Part shown: in pieces, positions 33,101 to 44,889 of the stretch
How the letters are laid out: each line of letters opens with the position of its first letter
Position numbering within the stretch: position 1 is the stretch's first letter
Assembly (NCBI GenBank): GCA_002786025.1
Contig: NHNW01000005.1
Span: forward strand, 806,001-870,000
Reading direction: 5' to 3'
Source of the DNA: Zasmidium citrigriseum
Lineage: Eukaryota > Ascomycota > Dothideomycetes > Mycosphaerellales > Mycosphaerellaceae
DNA: 64,000 nucleotides
The notes under the pieces: generated by a model
Databases searched by the model: none
The model's input: the letters and a program-made list of their open reading frames with translations, nothing else
What the model was told of the DNA's origin: nothing
Translations under genes and position numbers: made by a program

Positions 33101-35060
33101 GAGTCTTCGGCCTCGAAATGTTTGGCGTCACCTCTGATAGAGGCGATACCTTGGGTTGATCATTAAACTCGTCATGAATAGAAACACTTGACATCTGTCT
33201 CCCAGGTTCTTGCAAGTAAGTTTCGTCGCCTAGACCCTGGGCGTTGGATGTTACAAGGATGTCAGGCCGTCGCTTCTTGATTTTCATCTTCTGGTTCGGA
33301 CTCTCTTCTGGTTCTGGCGTTGGCCTGCGCGAGTGCTCTCTTGAAACTGGATGACGGGCACCCAGGGAAGCATCTGGCGGTGGAGTGTATCCACTGTGAA
33401 AAATGTCAGGATCTTCCGAATCCTCGGTCTTGGAACTCGCGGTTGGTGGCCGGGATGCATCTGGCTTTGGTACCGGTGGTGTATTCGCGTCCTGGGTCAA
33501 GAATGGATCCATCACCTTGCGCAGACTACTAATAGAAGGACTGGGCTCAGCAGCCTTGACGTTCAGATTGGTGTTGACCGGTAGAGGTGGCGGCTGGATC
33601 GCCTCTGAAGTGGACTTCTTTCGCCTGCGGAAGAAGGAAGAAGGCTTCTTGCTCAAAGTCGGTGGCTGCGGCGTTGTCGCGGTTGACGTGTTCTTTGACT
33701 CCGTCTTGGTGTTGTTGAGACCAGCAGATGTTTGCGATGTCGATCGACTTTGTGCGTTGGGCCTATCGCTGCTGTCCTGACGAACCTGGTTTGATCCTGG
33801 CCTGTCCATAACAGGGCTGGAGACAGTGCGAGAAGAACTACCGAAGACGCGTTTGAAGAAACCAGGACGCTCTCGCGGTGGAGATGGTTCGCGTCTCCTG
33901 GGAGCGATTCCAGGGCTTGGCGCAGCACTCATGGTTTGCGCGGAAGGCGGAGGCAGATTGCCGCGCATACTGCTGGTTCGGACAAAGTCTGCTGCTTGGT
34001 CCCTGATGTCCTGGGGAATAGGTGGGCTCGGGGTGTGAGCCGCAGAGCGGAGATCTTGCTGGGTGGTAGTCTTGCGTAACGCTGCCGGTTTCGTCTTTGA
34101 CTGCGCATTGACGAATACTGGGCCTGTTGCTGTCGGATTCTGCATCTTGCGTGGACCCGCCGCAATGATTGGTTCCGGGGCTGCATCGGCATCTCCATTC
34201 GCCTCGTACTTGCTGTGTACAGATGGAACTGGACGCCCGCGGTCAAGAACGGAAGGGCCGTCTGCGCTGTCGGTTTGTATCTGATCCATGCTCACCGAAC
34301 GCCCAGCACCCAAAGCCAACCTACTCGATTCGAGCACCGTGCTATACCCATAATCCATACTGCTGCCATCGCTGCTCTGCTTGCGAGCAACAAACGAATG
34401 TCCCGTCACATACTTCGGCCTGGTTTCCGAGCTGGTACGTCCCATGGCATTTGCTCTTGCCATCCTCTCCGCCAAATTGTGCTGAATGGTAAAGTTGGAG
34501 CTGCTATTGCTGCGACGGCCCTTCGTCGAATCTGACATTTTGCTCTGCGGCGAATCGGGCAATTGGCGATCGTAGTCGGAGGTCGAATTCGAATGAGCGT
34601 GACCGCGTTGAGCGTTGTTTGAGGGCTCGTATGAGGATCCCAGAGAGGACAGATATCGTTGCTTCTCGTCCTCTTCGCGATTGATCTCCATATCAGAGAT
34701 GTCCTGGCGCGAGAGATTGTCCAGAGAGAAGAGGAGGTTGTCGACAACTGAATCGCGCGTCGTCGAATTCCAAGACAGGCCGTGCGAATGCCTCGCCGTC
34801 ACCGTCGTCGCGGGCACGTCAGGCTGGTCGTCGAGGTCTTCGGTCCACTCGCGATTGAGGCGCGGACGCACTGGCTGCTTCCCCTTCCCTTTTGAACGAC
34901 GGTTCTTGGGCGGAGGAGTTACAGGCGGGCTGTTGGCATTCTGGAATCCCCTGGAGCTGGTGCGGTTGCCGGGCAGGATGGAGGGCGAGCTCGGGGGAGA
35001 TTGGTAGCGTGCATTAGCAGACGAGGCAGACGCATGCGCGTCGATGGCGGCGTCGTCCAT
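30176..35060 (-). CDS. Sec7-PH domain Arf guanine exchange factor
   Basis: Exons 30510-35060 and 30176-30454 (minus), 55-bp intron (GTAAGT donor, CTACTAAC branch, GCACAG acceptor); 1609 residues. It activates Arf GTPases in membrane traffic. The first 770 residues are disordered and rich in Ser, Pro and Arg. The Sec7 domain spans about 775-935: FDFSGLNILAALRVL, then RGETQQFDRII with the glutamic finger (near 863), and VVHTIIYSLILLNTDLH as second motif. A PH domain follows at about 1240-1390 (EGLVKHKHH, WTECFAVISKGKLTLFDF, VWALSLPSGAVHLFHV). The C-terminus is a helical region with KHNELKHAIELAYSPRHP across the intron. This order fits the yeast Syt1/Yel1 and animal EFA6 class. I start at ATG 35060; the frame is open to 35312 but only with a GTG. 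Confidence 0.92.
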
Positions 35061-36710
35061 CTGGCAGGTCGGCGGTGGGACTGGGAGGATGGCAATGGAT
35101 GGGTCGCACGGGCGGCCGGCGCTGGCGCTGCAGCGACTCTGGGCCTGGGTGAACTCAATTCGACGGCGGGAGAGACAACGCGCGCAGCCGGCGGGCGCGT
35201 GCAGCTCCAGCAGGCGACCAGACGGAGAGAGGCAGACTGGTGAGTTGTGGTGACAGCAGCGAGTGGCCGGCGTGGAACTCCGAGCAGCAGCAGCGCGTAC
35301 GCGAACCTCCACTCCCCCAAACTTCCAATCGTCAGGGGGCGTCTGCTGCTAAAGAAGCCCGCGCCCGTGCCAATCAAGAAGCTAGTCTGAGTCGGCAGCC
35401 TTTGCTGTGACGTGCCAGCGCTGGGCGATCGGTGGTGAGATCGGCGTGAGACAGGAAGAAGTGGAAGAAGGCATCGAAATTGTTCGAAAAGGCGCGTTGT
35501 GTTTGATTGAAAAGTCAATCGCTACAACACTTTTGCACTTCGTCGCAGCGCCGCAACTGGCGCAATCTCATGGCAAACACCTTGCTCGTCCCGGAGATGC
35601 GGCTCGGCCAATCCCAGCGCAGTTCCTGGCAATCCTGACAGCTCGCAAAAAAGGCAAAGGCGAAAAGTTGCAACCACGCCGCCGCCGTCCGAACTCCACC
35701 CACCGCCCGCCGAACATCAACCTCACTTCTTCATATCATCCCATCTTCACCACCACCATCAACCATACGGCATCTTACAGCACACCAGCGCAGGAGTACA
35801 TCCATCCCGCATTAGACATTCCTCTCCTGCAAGCTTCCTCAAATCCACACTCGTTGTGCGACAGCGCTGAAACACAGCTCTCGTGCGCTAGCGTCACGCA
35901 CCACCTGCATCATCCAGCGACACCACTGCAAGGTACTCCATTCACCCCTGCCGCCCGCAGCAAAACCATATCGCATCCAGCAGAAACTGATGAGGTGACT
36001 TTTTTGCACTTCCAAGTTCCGCACACCGACTGTTGTGGGATGTGTCAAACTTGCATGACCGAGCTATCTTGCCTGATATGGCTGCCGCGAGTCGAGCGAT
36101 GTGTCGCGGGAGGATTGCGCCGTGACATCTTTCCAAATCCGAGGTCTCTGACCTGTGCGCCGATGTGACGGGCTGCACGTGGTGGGCTGTTCGACGCAAA
36201 GTTTCCGAGGTGAGGGATTTGGTATTATAGCCTGGCCGTGCGACACTATAGCAGAGAGTGGGACGTGATACGTGTGAGAGCGGTGCTTGGTGCTGATACG
36301 AAGGAGCTACGAGGACTTTGTTCGTCCAAGGAGCAACTTGATAGGTGTCTGATCGGCGTTTTACGATGGATGGGCAATTGGGTGGTGGCGAAGAAGACTT
36401 GACTTCAACAGATGTTCCATGTCGACTAACAAGACTCTCGCAAAGTGCACGATGTTCCGAGAGAAATCTCACAAGTCTCACGCGCTACTGTGCCGACGAA
36501 TGAGCCTCAGGTCACCTCGAAACGCTGCCGCTCGGCTGAGATAATATCATTCACTTCAATGCCGCGCTAGCCTCACTTGTCAATTTCACTAGCTGACCTC
36601 ACCTACTAACATCACCTCTCAATCTCACTTCCCCTACCCAACAACCTCTGCAACCTCATCTATCGACCTCACCCATCAACCTCACCCATTTCTACCATCA
36701 CCATCCACCA
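35061..36710. other. Long intergenic region
   Basis: 1.65 kb with no convincing gene. The 253-codon plus-strand frame at 35407-36168 has a Pro/Thr/His/Cys-rich, structureless translation and lies in a C/T-rich leader-like zone; I do not call it. The stretch 36570-36720 is a loose imperfect repeat of units like CAACCTCACC (low-complexity C/T-rich sequence). Confidence 0.45.
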
Positions 36711-37520
36711 TCACCACCCCAGCACCCGTCCCCTCAACCCCCTCAACTGATACCCAAACAACACCCCCCAANNNNNNNNCCCGACACTGCCCCCCTCAAA
36801 CTCCCCCCTCCTCTCCCCCACAACCACCATCGCCGCCCCCAAATCCGCATAATTCAATCCAGCAGCCCTTAAACATCCCTCCCTCACCAACTCAAACCCC
36901 GTCCCCTCCCTCCCCTCGGGATCATGCAAAGCCGGCGGATCCACAAACACAAATTTCAGGAGATCAGGTGGTGCGGCGACGTACATCTCACACGCGAGTG
37001 CGATGTCGTGGTAGACGTTCCACAGCGCGAAATGCACCATCCATTTCGTGAGTCCGCCGAAGAGGCCCGCGAAGGGAAGGGAAGGGTTGAGAGTTTGCGA
37101 GCGGTTGATCAAAACCGTAGGCGCTTTATACTCTTTCCCCTGTTCGTCTCTGAGGTTTTGCAAGGCGGAGAGGAGGGCTGTGGCCGTGGAGCGCGCGGTG
37201 TTGACGCCCGGTGTGGATTCGTTGGTTGCGATGCAGTTGTAGATGAGGTCGACGTCGCGGAGGAAGTTTGCGAAAGCTGGGGTGTCGGTGATGGGGTCTG
37301 TGGAGAGGACTATCTTAATGGAGTCTTGGGTCAAGAGGTCAGGGAAGAGGGAGAGGAGTTTCTTTTCGGAGCGGATGAGGATGCGGAGTGTGAGGTCTTG
37401 GGGTGGATGGGAGAGGAGGTGGTGCAGGACGGCGGAGCCGGTGCCGCCTGTTGCGCCTAGGAGGGCGTAGGTCGGCATATTGTCGTTGCGGGAAAAGATA
37501 GAGCGAAGAGGTATGGACAT
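36711..37520 (-). CDS. NAD(P)-binding NmrA/Rossmann-type protein
   Basis: One exon, about 269 residues as read through the gap. A Rossmann nucleotide-binding loop GATGGTG stands at residues 22-28 (8-14 if the second ATG at 37478 is used, which I consider at least as likely). NmrA-like or atypical short-chain reductase features follow: ILIRSEKK after the second strand, DLIYNCIATNES, and a C-terminal half with FVDPPALHD. The usual YxxxK catalytic pair of classical short-chain dehydrogenases is not evident. Relatives include regulatory NmrA proteins and aflatoxin-type averufin oxidases, but no such cluster is present here. Eight unknown bases at 36772-36779 make the last 20 residues uncertain; the true gap size may shift the frame. 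Confidence 0.75.
   Translation of the reverse strand: MSIPLRSIFSRNDNMPTYALLGATGGTGSAVLHHLLSHPPQDLTLRILIRSEKKLLSLFPDLLTQDSIKIVLSTDPITDTPAFANFLRDVDLIYNCIATNESTPGVNTARSTATALLSALQNLRDEQGKEYKAPTVLINRSQTLNPSLPFAGLFGGLTKWMVHFALWNVYHDIALACEMYVAAPPDLLKFVFVDPPALHDPEGREGTGFELVREGCLRAAGLNYADLGAAMVVVGERRGEFEGGSVGXXXWGVLFGYQLRGLRGRVLGW
36772..36779. other. Assembly gap (8 N)
   Basis: Eight unresolved bases within the 3' end of the NmrA-like gene, next to C-rich sequence. Confidence 0.99.
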
Positions 37521-38310
37521 CCACTTACCATCTATCTCGCCGACTCTTTAATACACAACGCCAACAACTACACTACAGCACCATCGAAACCGCACCTCAA
37601 CGAGACAAATATTGCATCCCTGCTCACTAATGAAGCCATCCAGCATAGAAATTTCGAAAATCCAAAAATCGGGTTCATCCACAAGTGCGAATGTCCGATA
37701 GTATAGCGCGCTTCTCTCGAACGTCCGGCGCTATCAATTTCCAAGTCGTTCTCCTCCAATGCAACGACGTCTTCGCATTCGGATATACGGGTCTGTGCCA
37801 GAGTGGACTATGTCCTGTTGAGAGTCTGGCCGTTCGGATCGGTAACTTTTGACTGCCGGTTTCTCGGTTCCTGCAGAAAGTGCTGCTGTGGATGCCATAG
37901 TGGCTTGGTAATGAGTAGCAGATGCTATGATGCCCTTGTTTCGTTGTCTCTGACGAAGGATCCTCGATGCCACTTAGGGTCAAGTGTGCGTGAGGTTGAT
38001 GAGGTCAGCACGGCTGCGTCTTGCGAGTCAGTGGCATTTCTTGGGCATGAAGATAGACCAGACCCTGGAGGAGTTGTCGAAGCATCTGGACAAGGAACCC
38101 ATCCCTCACACAGACCCGCCAGAAACTCGGACAGCGCCACTTCGCCATCGCCACGCAAGATCTGCAACAAGGCTCGTGTGACACTTCTCCGCATCCTGTG
38201 GGAAGGGGAGTGTTTGATGTATGATACACTAGTCATACATACGTTCGAAAAAGTAGGGTATTGGTACTGTACATTGTACATGCGCAGAGTCTTTGCTACG
38301 CGTCATCGCT
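37521..38310. other. Intergenic
   Basis: 790 bp between two minus-strand genes. Frames here (for example 37803-38369, plus) overlap each other without coding bias. Nothing recognised. Confidence 0.4.
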
Positions 38311-39606
38311 CTATCGCTTCTGTTGCGGTATGCTCGGTTTCCACGCATTTGGACTGGGAGGATTGTTAGCCTTCATATTCAAATGGACCCACGCACGCAT
38401 CGCTAACCGTCTAAAGAGCATCGTGAACATAGCTCCGCCCTTGCCGCGATCCTCGCTCTGTCGTGCAAGCCACCATGCCAGATCGCCGCGAAGCACTTCC
38501 TCCCGCTTGCCAAGAACATCCAGACCACGCTGCTCACATGCAATAATCGTTTCATCGGAGTTGAGCTTCGAGGTGCCACCATCACGAGCAAGCAACTTAT
38601 CGTCCGAGGTAAGATACGCCAGCCGTTTCGAAAGTCCCCGTCTCAACAACCAACTCGGCGGCGGAAGCTGTATTCGATCCCACATGCGGTTATGCAAATT
38701 CAGCGTGCAAGAAAGATGATACAGCTGATCGTCCCTCAACCCCTTCAGCTTCACAGCAACATAGTTCGGGCTCGTCATGGGCCACTCGGCCACCTTAAAC
38801 CCCTCAGGAACAGCCTCAATCTGCTCTTTTGAGGGCTCACTGATCCCCTGTCGAAAACTCGTCCTCCTCCTCTCTTCTGCTTTCGCCCTCATCCCCTGCA
38901 ACTGCTTAGGAAAGCAGCACGTCCCAGGCACCACGCCGGGCATGAAAGGCACCAGTAACGGCAGCCATTCCCCGAGTAAACCCACCAGAACACCGAACAG
39001 TGGCAGTTTCCCGATATCGTGACTATTCCTCTCCATAAGCTGGAACTCCGACCTCTTCACCAGCCTCAATATATCCCTCGCATGTCTCCCACTTCCATCT
39101 TGTCCTTCTCCTGCCTGCTTCTTTATCCTTTCGCGGAGTAATCTCGTCGCCTGAAAGTTGAACCACACAGCTTTCACGCCCACCCAGTAGAAACTCCCAT
39201 ACGCCCTTCCGATGCGAAAGTAATATAGCGCGACATTTTCTGATCCTCGCTCGGGGAGCTTGAGAGGTGGTGGGCGGGTTGAGCGTGGTGGGTTGACGGG
39301 GTCTAAGAGTCGGAGACCTTGGATTGCTACAAGGGCGGATTTCTCGGGGCGGTCGAGGTCGTCTTGTTGTGGTCTTGCTGGAGGGGATGCGTAGAATCGT
39401 CGGGGAGCGGTTCGATGGATTATTGCGATGTGGTGAATGGACGCATGGCGCGGTTTGGGTATGCTCGAGACAGCTGCGAAGGCAGTGCTCGGCAGCTTTG
39501 TTGTCATTGCATCGGGTGAGGTTTGAAGAGAAAGGGTGGGTGTAGTGGAGAGGGATATATTTTGTGAAATATCTCGCAGAAGCTTTGGCCGTTTCGTTGA
39601 AGTCAT
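38311..39606 (-). CDS. LETM1-domain mitochondrial protein
   Basis: Single exon, 431 residues from ATG 39606; a later ATG (39507) would also fit a mitochondrial presequence. The N-terminus is basic and Ser/Thr-rich, with few acids, as in matrix targeting signals (RFYASPPARPQQ is a plausible processing site). The LETM1 ribosome-binding-like domain covers about 190-400. Recognisable parts are RDILRLVKRSEFQLMERNSHDIGKLP, and the hydrophobic stretch GVLVGLLGEWLPLLVPFMPGVVP, probably one inner-membrane span. LETM1 proteins take part in mitochondrial K+/Ca2+ homeostasis and in translation of membrane proteins. This protein is shorter than yeast Ylh47/Mdm38 and lacks their long coiled coil, so it is a divergent relative, not a clear orthologue. 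Confidence 0.8.
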   Translation of the reverse strand: MTSTKRPKLLRDISQNISLSTTPTLSLQTSPDAMTTKLPSTAFAAVSSIPKPRHASIHHIAIIHRTAPRRFYASPPARPQQDDLDRPEKSALVAIQGLRLLDPVNPPRSTRPPPLKLPERGSENVALYYFRIGRAYGSFYWVGVKAVWFNFQATRLLRERIKKQAGEGQDGSGRHARDILRLVKRSEFQLMERNSHDIGKLPLFGVLVGLLGEWLPLLVPFMPGVVPGTCCFPKQLQGMRAKAEERRRTSFRQGISEPSKEQIEAVPEGFKVAEWPMTSPNYVAVKLKGLRDDQLYHLSCTLNLHNRMWDRIQLPPPSWLLRRGLSKRLAYLTSDDKLLARDGGTSKLNSDETIIACEQRGLDVLGKREEVLRGDLAWWLARQSEDRGKGGAMFTMLFRRLAMRAWVHLNMKANNPPSPNAWKPSIPQQKR

Positions 39607-39975
39607 CGAAGTCGCGCTTCGGTCTCGGTTCCCGCGCGTCACTGAGAGGATTCACTGACATCTACTTTTGCACGTGCACTCTCGGTTTACGACGTATTTG
39701 AGTTGCCGATCGGGACAGATGGGAGAAGAAGAAAAAGACTCATTTCAGGATTTCCCTTGGTGTGATTGGTACCCAATGGATCTCTTCATTTCGTTCAGAT
39801 TCATGGCTTCCCTTCTTGCTCCCTTGCCCAGTTGCATCGAAGAACGTGACGGGCTGTGAGCAGCGGATCGCAGAGCACCGTTGAGCAGAGAGTGTAACAC
39901 GGATGGTCGACACCGTATAATCATGCCACCCTCAGTGTTCTCGCCGAGACAGCTGATGAGCTTCATGCATCATTG
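39607..39975. other. Intergenic
   Basis: 369 bp between the LETM1-domain gene start and the FHA gene stop, both on the minus strand. Nothing recognised. Confidence 0.4.
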
Positions 39976-41000
39976 CTACTTCTCAGCTGGCAGCTGCATC
40001 ACGTACTCGCGCTCGCTATCGCCAAACTGCAGGACATCTTGATCCAAGAGCTCCATGTATCGACTTGGCTCGATCTTCTTGCCATTCAGCTGCGACAACA
40101 TGTTAGCACGAATTCAGGGCTGGGCTTCAAAGCAGTGTGACATACCTTTGTGCCATTGGCACTATCCAGGTCGATAACATACGGCTTGACACGCTGGAAC
40201 TTGTCGCCATACTCATTAGTCGATATTGTATGCCGGAACTGGATGACCGCATGCTGCTTTGAGACGCTCGGATGTTCCAATAGCAGATCCGTGACTTTCT
40301 GATCTCTCCCCATGAGCCAAGCACTCCGCTGGTACAGATGTACCGTATCAATCAGGTCATTCTTCTTGAAGACGTACAGACGCCACTGGTCCTTGGAAGA
40401 TGGCTTCCTCGCTTCCGGCGGTTCGTGATATTTGAGGATGATGTTGCTGCCTACGACTGTGTTGGCTTCCTTGGCCAGCAGTCCTGTGGGCTTGAAGTTG
40501 GGCTTCTGCTTCTCTGGTGGTTTCTCGCCGTCTTCCCCACGGAAAGACTCGTCTTGGGAAGGTAGAGGAGCTCTCGACTTGACCGACTTCACCGGTGAAC
40601 GCGAGCTGCGTCTTTTCTTGGCGGGTGATCTTGACCTTGATCTTCGAGAGTGGTGTGAGCGGCCACCACGATCTCGTGACCGCGATCTTGAACGACGTCT
40701 GTAGCTGCGGTCTGGGGAGTCACTTAGTGATCGGTCCCTTTTTCGCTCTCGCCGTCGGTCACTGCCACGATTGTCGCTGTCATGATTTCGGTGCCGGCGG
40801 CTCGACCGCTCATCCCCGGACTCGTCCCTACCATCGCGCCGCCGGTCTGAATGTCTTTTCGATGAAGATTTGCGGCGGTCGTCGTATTTCTCGTCATCAG
40901 ACGGAGACCTCGATCGCGATTTTCGACGAGATTGCTTGCTCCGGTATGAGTCCTCATCCGAGCGATCGCCAGTGCGGCTGTCTCCAGTCCTCGATGCCAT
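39976..41000 (-). CDS. FHA-domain splicing protein (Pml1/SNIP1-like)
   Basis: Exons 40146-41000 and 39976-40089 (minus), 56-bp intron (GTATGT donor, GTGCTAAC branch, TCGCAG acceptor); 322 residues. The N-terminal 165 residues are rich in Arg-Ser, Arg-Asp and Lys, as in splicing factors. The FHA domain (about 208-318) binds phosphothreonine. It shows WRLYVFKKNDLIDTVHL, LMGRDQKV, the SKQHAVIQF core and, after the intron, the DSANGTKLNGKKIE loop. The protein ends at YVMQLPAEK, normal for the family. The layout matches human SNIP1, plant DAWDLE and yeast Pml1 (subunit of the RES pre-mRNA retention and splicing complex). The frame is open upstream through position 41132, but the ATG at 41000 starts the conserved part. 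Confidence 0.92.
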
Positions 41001-41923
41001 GGTAGTAATCTGCAGCTGTGGCGGTGNGCGGTGATGTATCCAAAGATGCTTGTCAGAGTTGCATGTGGCCGAGCCGTAAGACGGGTGAATAGAAGAGGAC
41101 TGCGGTTTCCTTCGATCTGCAGATGGTATCACCGCTGCAATACGAGAAACGTTTCAACTGGTCCGGCGACTTGGGTTTCGTTGTCTTGTACAGGAAGTTA
41201 CTGATGTTGTTGAAGAGAAGTTGGCGTCTGTGCGGTTTGGGGGCCAGAAAAAGGGCTGGGACAAAGAAACGGTGGCACACTCGACTTCACGTCGTCTCAG
41301 AACCATCACAACAGCTTCAGCCCCATCAACATACTGCTCGGCAACGCGCCGCTCGTCAGCTCGACCGCGGCATGCACACCTTCTTGTCATCCTCAATGCC
41401 ACGTCGATGGTCCGATGCTTTTTTACCGCGAACTGGCCTTCTGCCGGACGTTGGCAATCTCAGCGCTTAAAAGCGACCTCGCCATTGGGTCTCAACACCA
41501 CTTCCTACACTCGAGCAAGCGACCTCGTGTGTTTCAACATGTCGCTGTCGGATCTTTGGGACTCTGATGACCATTCACTCAGGCTAGCGCGGGCTCGACT
41601 GTATGAGCCACATCAGACCGTCGCCTGTACCCACCACCTCCTTCCTATCCCACGCTGGACGCCGTGCGTACCAGCCCCAAGTACTATGCAGCGTAAGATT
41701 TGAACACCACCCTGGCGCCTAAAAGCGGTCGTCGCTATGCGGCCAGCCCGTTTGCAAACCTTGCAGAATCGAAATAGTGCCAGCGGGCTGGATCCTGCAT
41801 CTTTCGGTCTGTGTCTCTAGTATCTTATCTCCTCCACATCTGGGGGGCCATTCTTTTCTGTCTGCCCCAGTATCTGTCTGTTGTGTTATACTAATCTATT
41901 TCCTTGGAAATGTGATCCCAACC
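41001..41923. other. Divergent promoter region
   Basis: About 920 bp between the divergent FHA gene and the coiled-coil gene; one undetermined base at 41027. Plus-strand frames such as 41221-41703 have no coding character. The T/C-rich leader before 41924 is conspicuous. Confidence 0.4.
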
Positions 41924-44678
41924 ATGTCTTCGAAGTTCTTCACTTGGGGCCACAAGGGTGACAAAAAGTCTTCGCCGTTTGGCGTGGTCCCGATACCAGC
42001 CGAGTGCATAACAATCCAGGGAATCGATGCGAAAGTATGCAAAGCCTCTCTTGCCTCTCGAACGGCACTAATCGGAGCAGAGTCCTACCAAGGCACGTCG
42101 AAGGCCATTGCCCTTGGATCTCTACCAACCACCGGACTCTGTCATCAACGAGCGCAACAGGGCCGACGACTCCATCGCATTGCATGATGCGGCAGTGCAA
42201 TCCGCCACCAGCCTTCTGGCTGTCATCAACGATTGCCTGAAGAGTCCTCCGTTGAGCGCACGCTTCATGTCAAGTCAACAACAGCAATCTAGCCTTCAGC
42301 CTATGCATGGCAGACCACGCTCACGGACTGCGCCGTCAACCCCAATGGCAGAGGCACCAAGCGGAAGCCAGATGAGACCTGTAGAACTCCCTGGCTCTGT
42401 GCCATTCGTGAAGAAGGCGCATGCATCGCATCAATCCATGGACAGTCGGGCTTTGCGAACGATCATGACACAGCCTGTCGACAACTCATCTCTGGGTCAG
42501 GCGCTTGAAAGACCCCACAGCAGCCCACAGGAGTCTAGTCACAAGATGCCTCATCATTCCAGGCAGTCGAGCGACAGCTTTTCACGCAGTCTCATCAATC
42601 TACAGCCGCCCATCGATCCAGTACCACGACCAAAGATTGGTAGCCCTTATCGGCGATCCCAGCTGACCAGACCAGCGCCCTTCAATACAAGTGACGACAC
42701 TCTGGTGGCTTCAGAGACCGATGCTTCTCCACGGGCTACGAAACGATCGCCCCTGAACATGCTTTCACCACGTCAAGCTGACCCAACAGGCATTCCTCCT
42801 TGCAATATACCTTTCCAGTCCGACAACACTTCCTTCATTCGTCCTCTATTCCCTGCGGCGGCCAACAAGCTCGGGACCGAGCAACATGACGGGCAAACAA
42901 AGGACCCAGAAAGTCAGTCCCCCACAAAACACTCCAGATCCGCCCACTATGTGTTCTCACTAACGCCTTCAGTCATTTTGATGGAGCAAATCTCTGACCT
43001 ACGAGCGGCTCATGATGCACATACGAAATCACTCAGAGAAGCCCATGAGAAAGAAGTGGCATCGTATCGTTCATACGTATCGTTTCTCGAGAAACGAATA
43101 GCCACACAGGCAGCGAACAGCTACACTGTGAAACAGCACCTGACTATCGACACCTCGCATTTGCCGAACAAGGAGTCTTCCGTGCTCAGCTCCGAGACCA
43201 GTGCGACGAATTCCATGCAATCGTTTGAGATGACGCTCGAGAAACAGAAGCGTGCTTCGTCCGAGGCCGCTGCGGAGGCGCAGAAGCTGCGACGAGAGAG
43301 AGATCAGCTGAAAGACTCCACGGAACGGAATGAGCGTAGAGTCTCTCAACTCAGAGGCATTGTTCGCAAAGCCAAAGAGAACGAATCTGCTCTCAAAAAT
43401 GCAATCTCCGGTCTGGAAGCATCCTTGCTGTCAGCCAACAACGAGCGTCTGGATGTGCTCGAAGGCTTTCATGAAGCGTGCGAACAGGCTCGACTGCTGG
43501 GCAAGGAGCGCGACGAATTTCGAGACCGCCTCTACTACGTCGACCCAGACTGGAAAAACGGCAGCAAGTCTGGTCTATCACCAATAGGGCACATTCAAAG
43601 TGAAGAGCTTGTGCAGCGAAACACTTCACTGCGACGTGACAAGTTGCTGCAAAAGCTGGACGAGGTTTGCCAGACGCTTTCTGAACGCAACATGCGAATC
43701 GAAGAATTGGAGCAGCAAGTTGAACAACATCAGATTGTCGACGGCAGTGCTCGAGACGAGAGCAAAGACGCAATGCGGGAAGAGCTTTCCCAATGCCGAC
43801 AACAGCTCTCCAATGTCCAAGCGGATCGGGACCGCTATGACAGCCTGCTACACACTGAGCTCCGACGCCAGTCCCGCCTAGCAGCTCAACATAATCACTC
43901 TACAACACCAAAGCTTGAGACAGAAGCGTTGACTGCCATGCGGGAGCGACTCAATGCTCTGAAGGACACCGCCAACACCACCAACACCTCTCACGAAGGA
44001 GAAGAATTCACGACTCCGACACTCGAAAGGGAACTAAAGCACTGCTTCAAAGAGATCATCATGTACAGACTCGACATCAAAGGATACAAGAAGGACCTCA
44101 GACAAGCCAACGCTGAGCTCGAGACTCTTCGCTCTCAACAAGTCCAGCTACCCACGAAAGCCCCAAGTCGACAAACGACTCCAGCAGCACACCCAGAACA
44201 AGAGCCCCAACCAGGTCTCGGCATAACAATGCCCCCTCTCCCAAGCACACCCCAACGAACAATACCCCCCGCAACAACCTCAGCGCTACTCTCCTCAACA
44301 TCAGCATCCACACCACAACCCCAAATCACCAGTCCAACACGGCCCAAAACCCCGCTGACCCTCCACAAAAAGCTTCCCAAACCACCGCCCCGAACCCCAA
44401 GCCCTTACTTCCCTTACACCCCGCCAAAAGCCCTCGTGCAAAGACAAGAGACAATGCGGTCACTCTCAGAGAGCATAATATCCTCGTATGCGAAACGATC
44501 GACGCCGGAACAAGAGGCAACGGCGACGCCGCCGAGGGGAAGGAGTTCGGATCCGCCGAGAATGTCGATGGAAGGCGAGGGGAGTAATGCGAAGGCAGTG
44601 CCGATGGCGAGGTTCACGCCGAGAATATTAAAGACGACGGCGATGGGAAGGACAGCCGGTATGGTCGCGCCGACTTAG
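41924..44678 (+). CDS. Coiled-coil protein, unknown function
   Basis: Exons 41924-42034 and 42081-44678, 46-bp intron (GTATGC donor, CACTAATC branch, GAGCAG acceptor); 902 residues. Splicing turns the start into MSSKFFTWGHKGDKKSSP, followed by SPTKARRRPLPLDLYQPP. Residues 60-330 are disordered and Ser/Pro-rich. About 335-690 is a long coiled coil full of Glu, Lys, Leu, Gln and Arg (e.g. VILMEQISDLRAAHDAHTKSL). The last 200 residues are Pro-rich with PxxP motifs (KLPKPPPRTPSPYFPYTPP) that could bind SH3 domains. It ends with a basic patch. The layout suggests a scaffold at septa, polarity sites or spindle-pole bodies; this is inference from the architecture only. Confidence 0.8.
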
Positions 44679-44889
44679 ATTGTAACAAAAGTGAGCTGTG
44701 CCCAGATTGTATCAAGTCTCCCTCCGTCTTAAGGACGTGAGGAACATCACATTGGATCTGAAAAACGTCTACCTCCGCTATCTCCGATGCTGCCAATCGT
44801 TTCTTTCCTTTCCCATCATGCTATGCTCAAAGCCCTCAATAACCCATTACGTCGTAGGCGACAATCGATACAGCCGAGTCTCTGCGCGA

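Noticed and set aside
35407..36168. 253-codon plus-strand frame
   Set aside because: Starts in a promoter-like region; Pro/Thr/His/Cys-rich translation with no conserved segment.
41221..41703. 160-codon frame in the divergent promoter
   Set aside because: Arg/Ser/Thr-rich and structureless; lies between two well-supported divergent genes.
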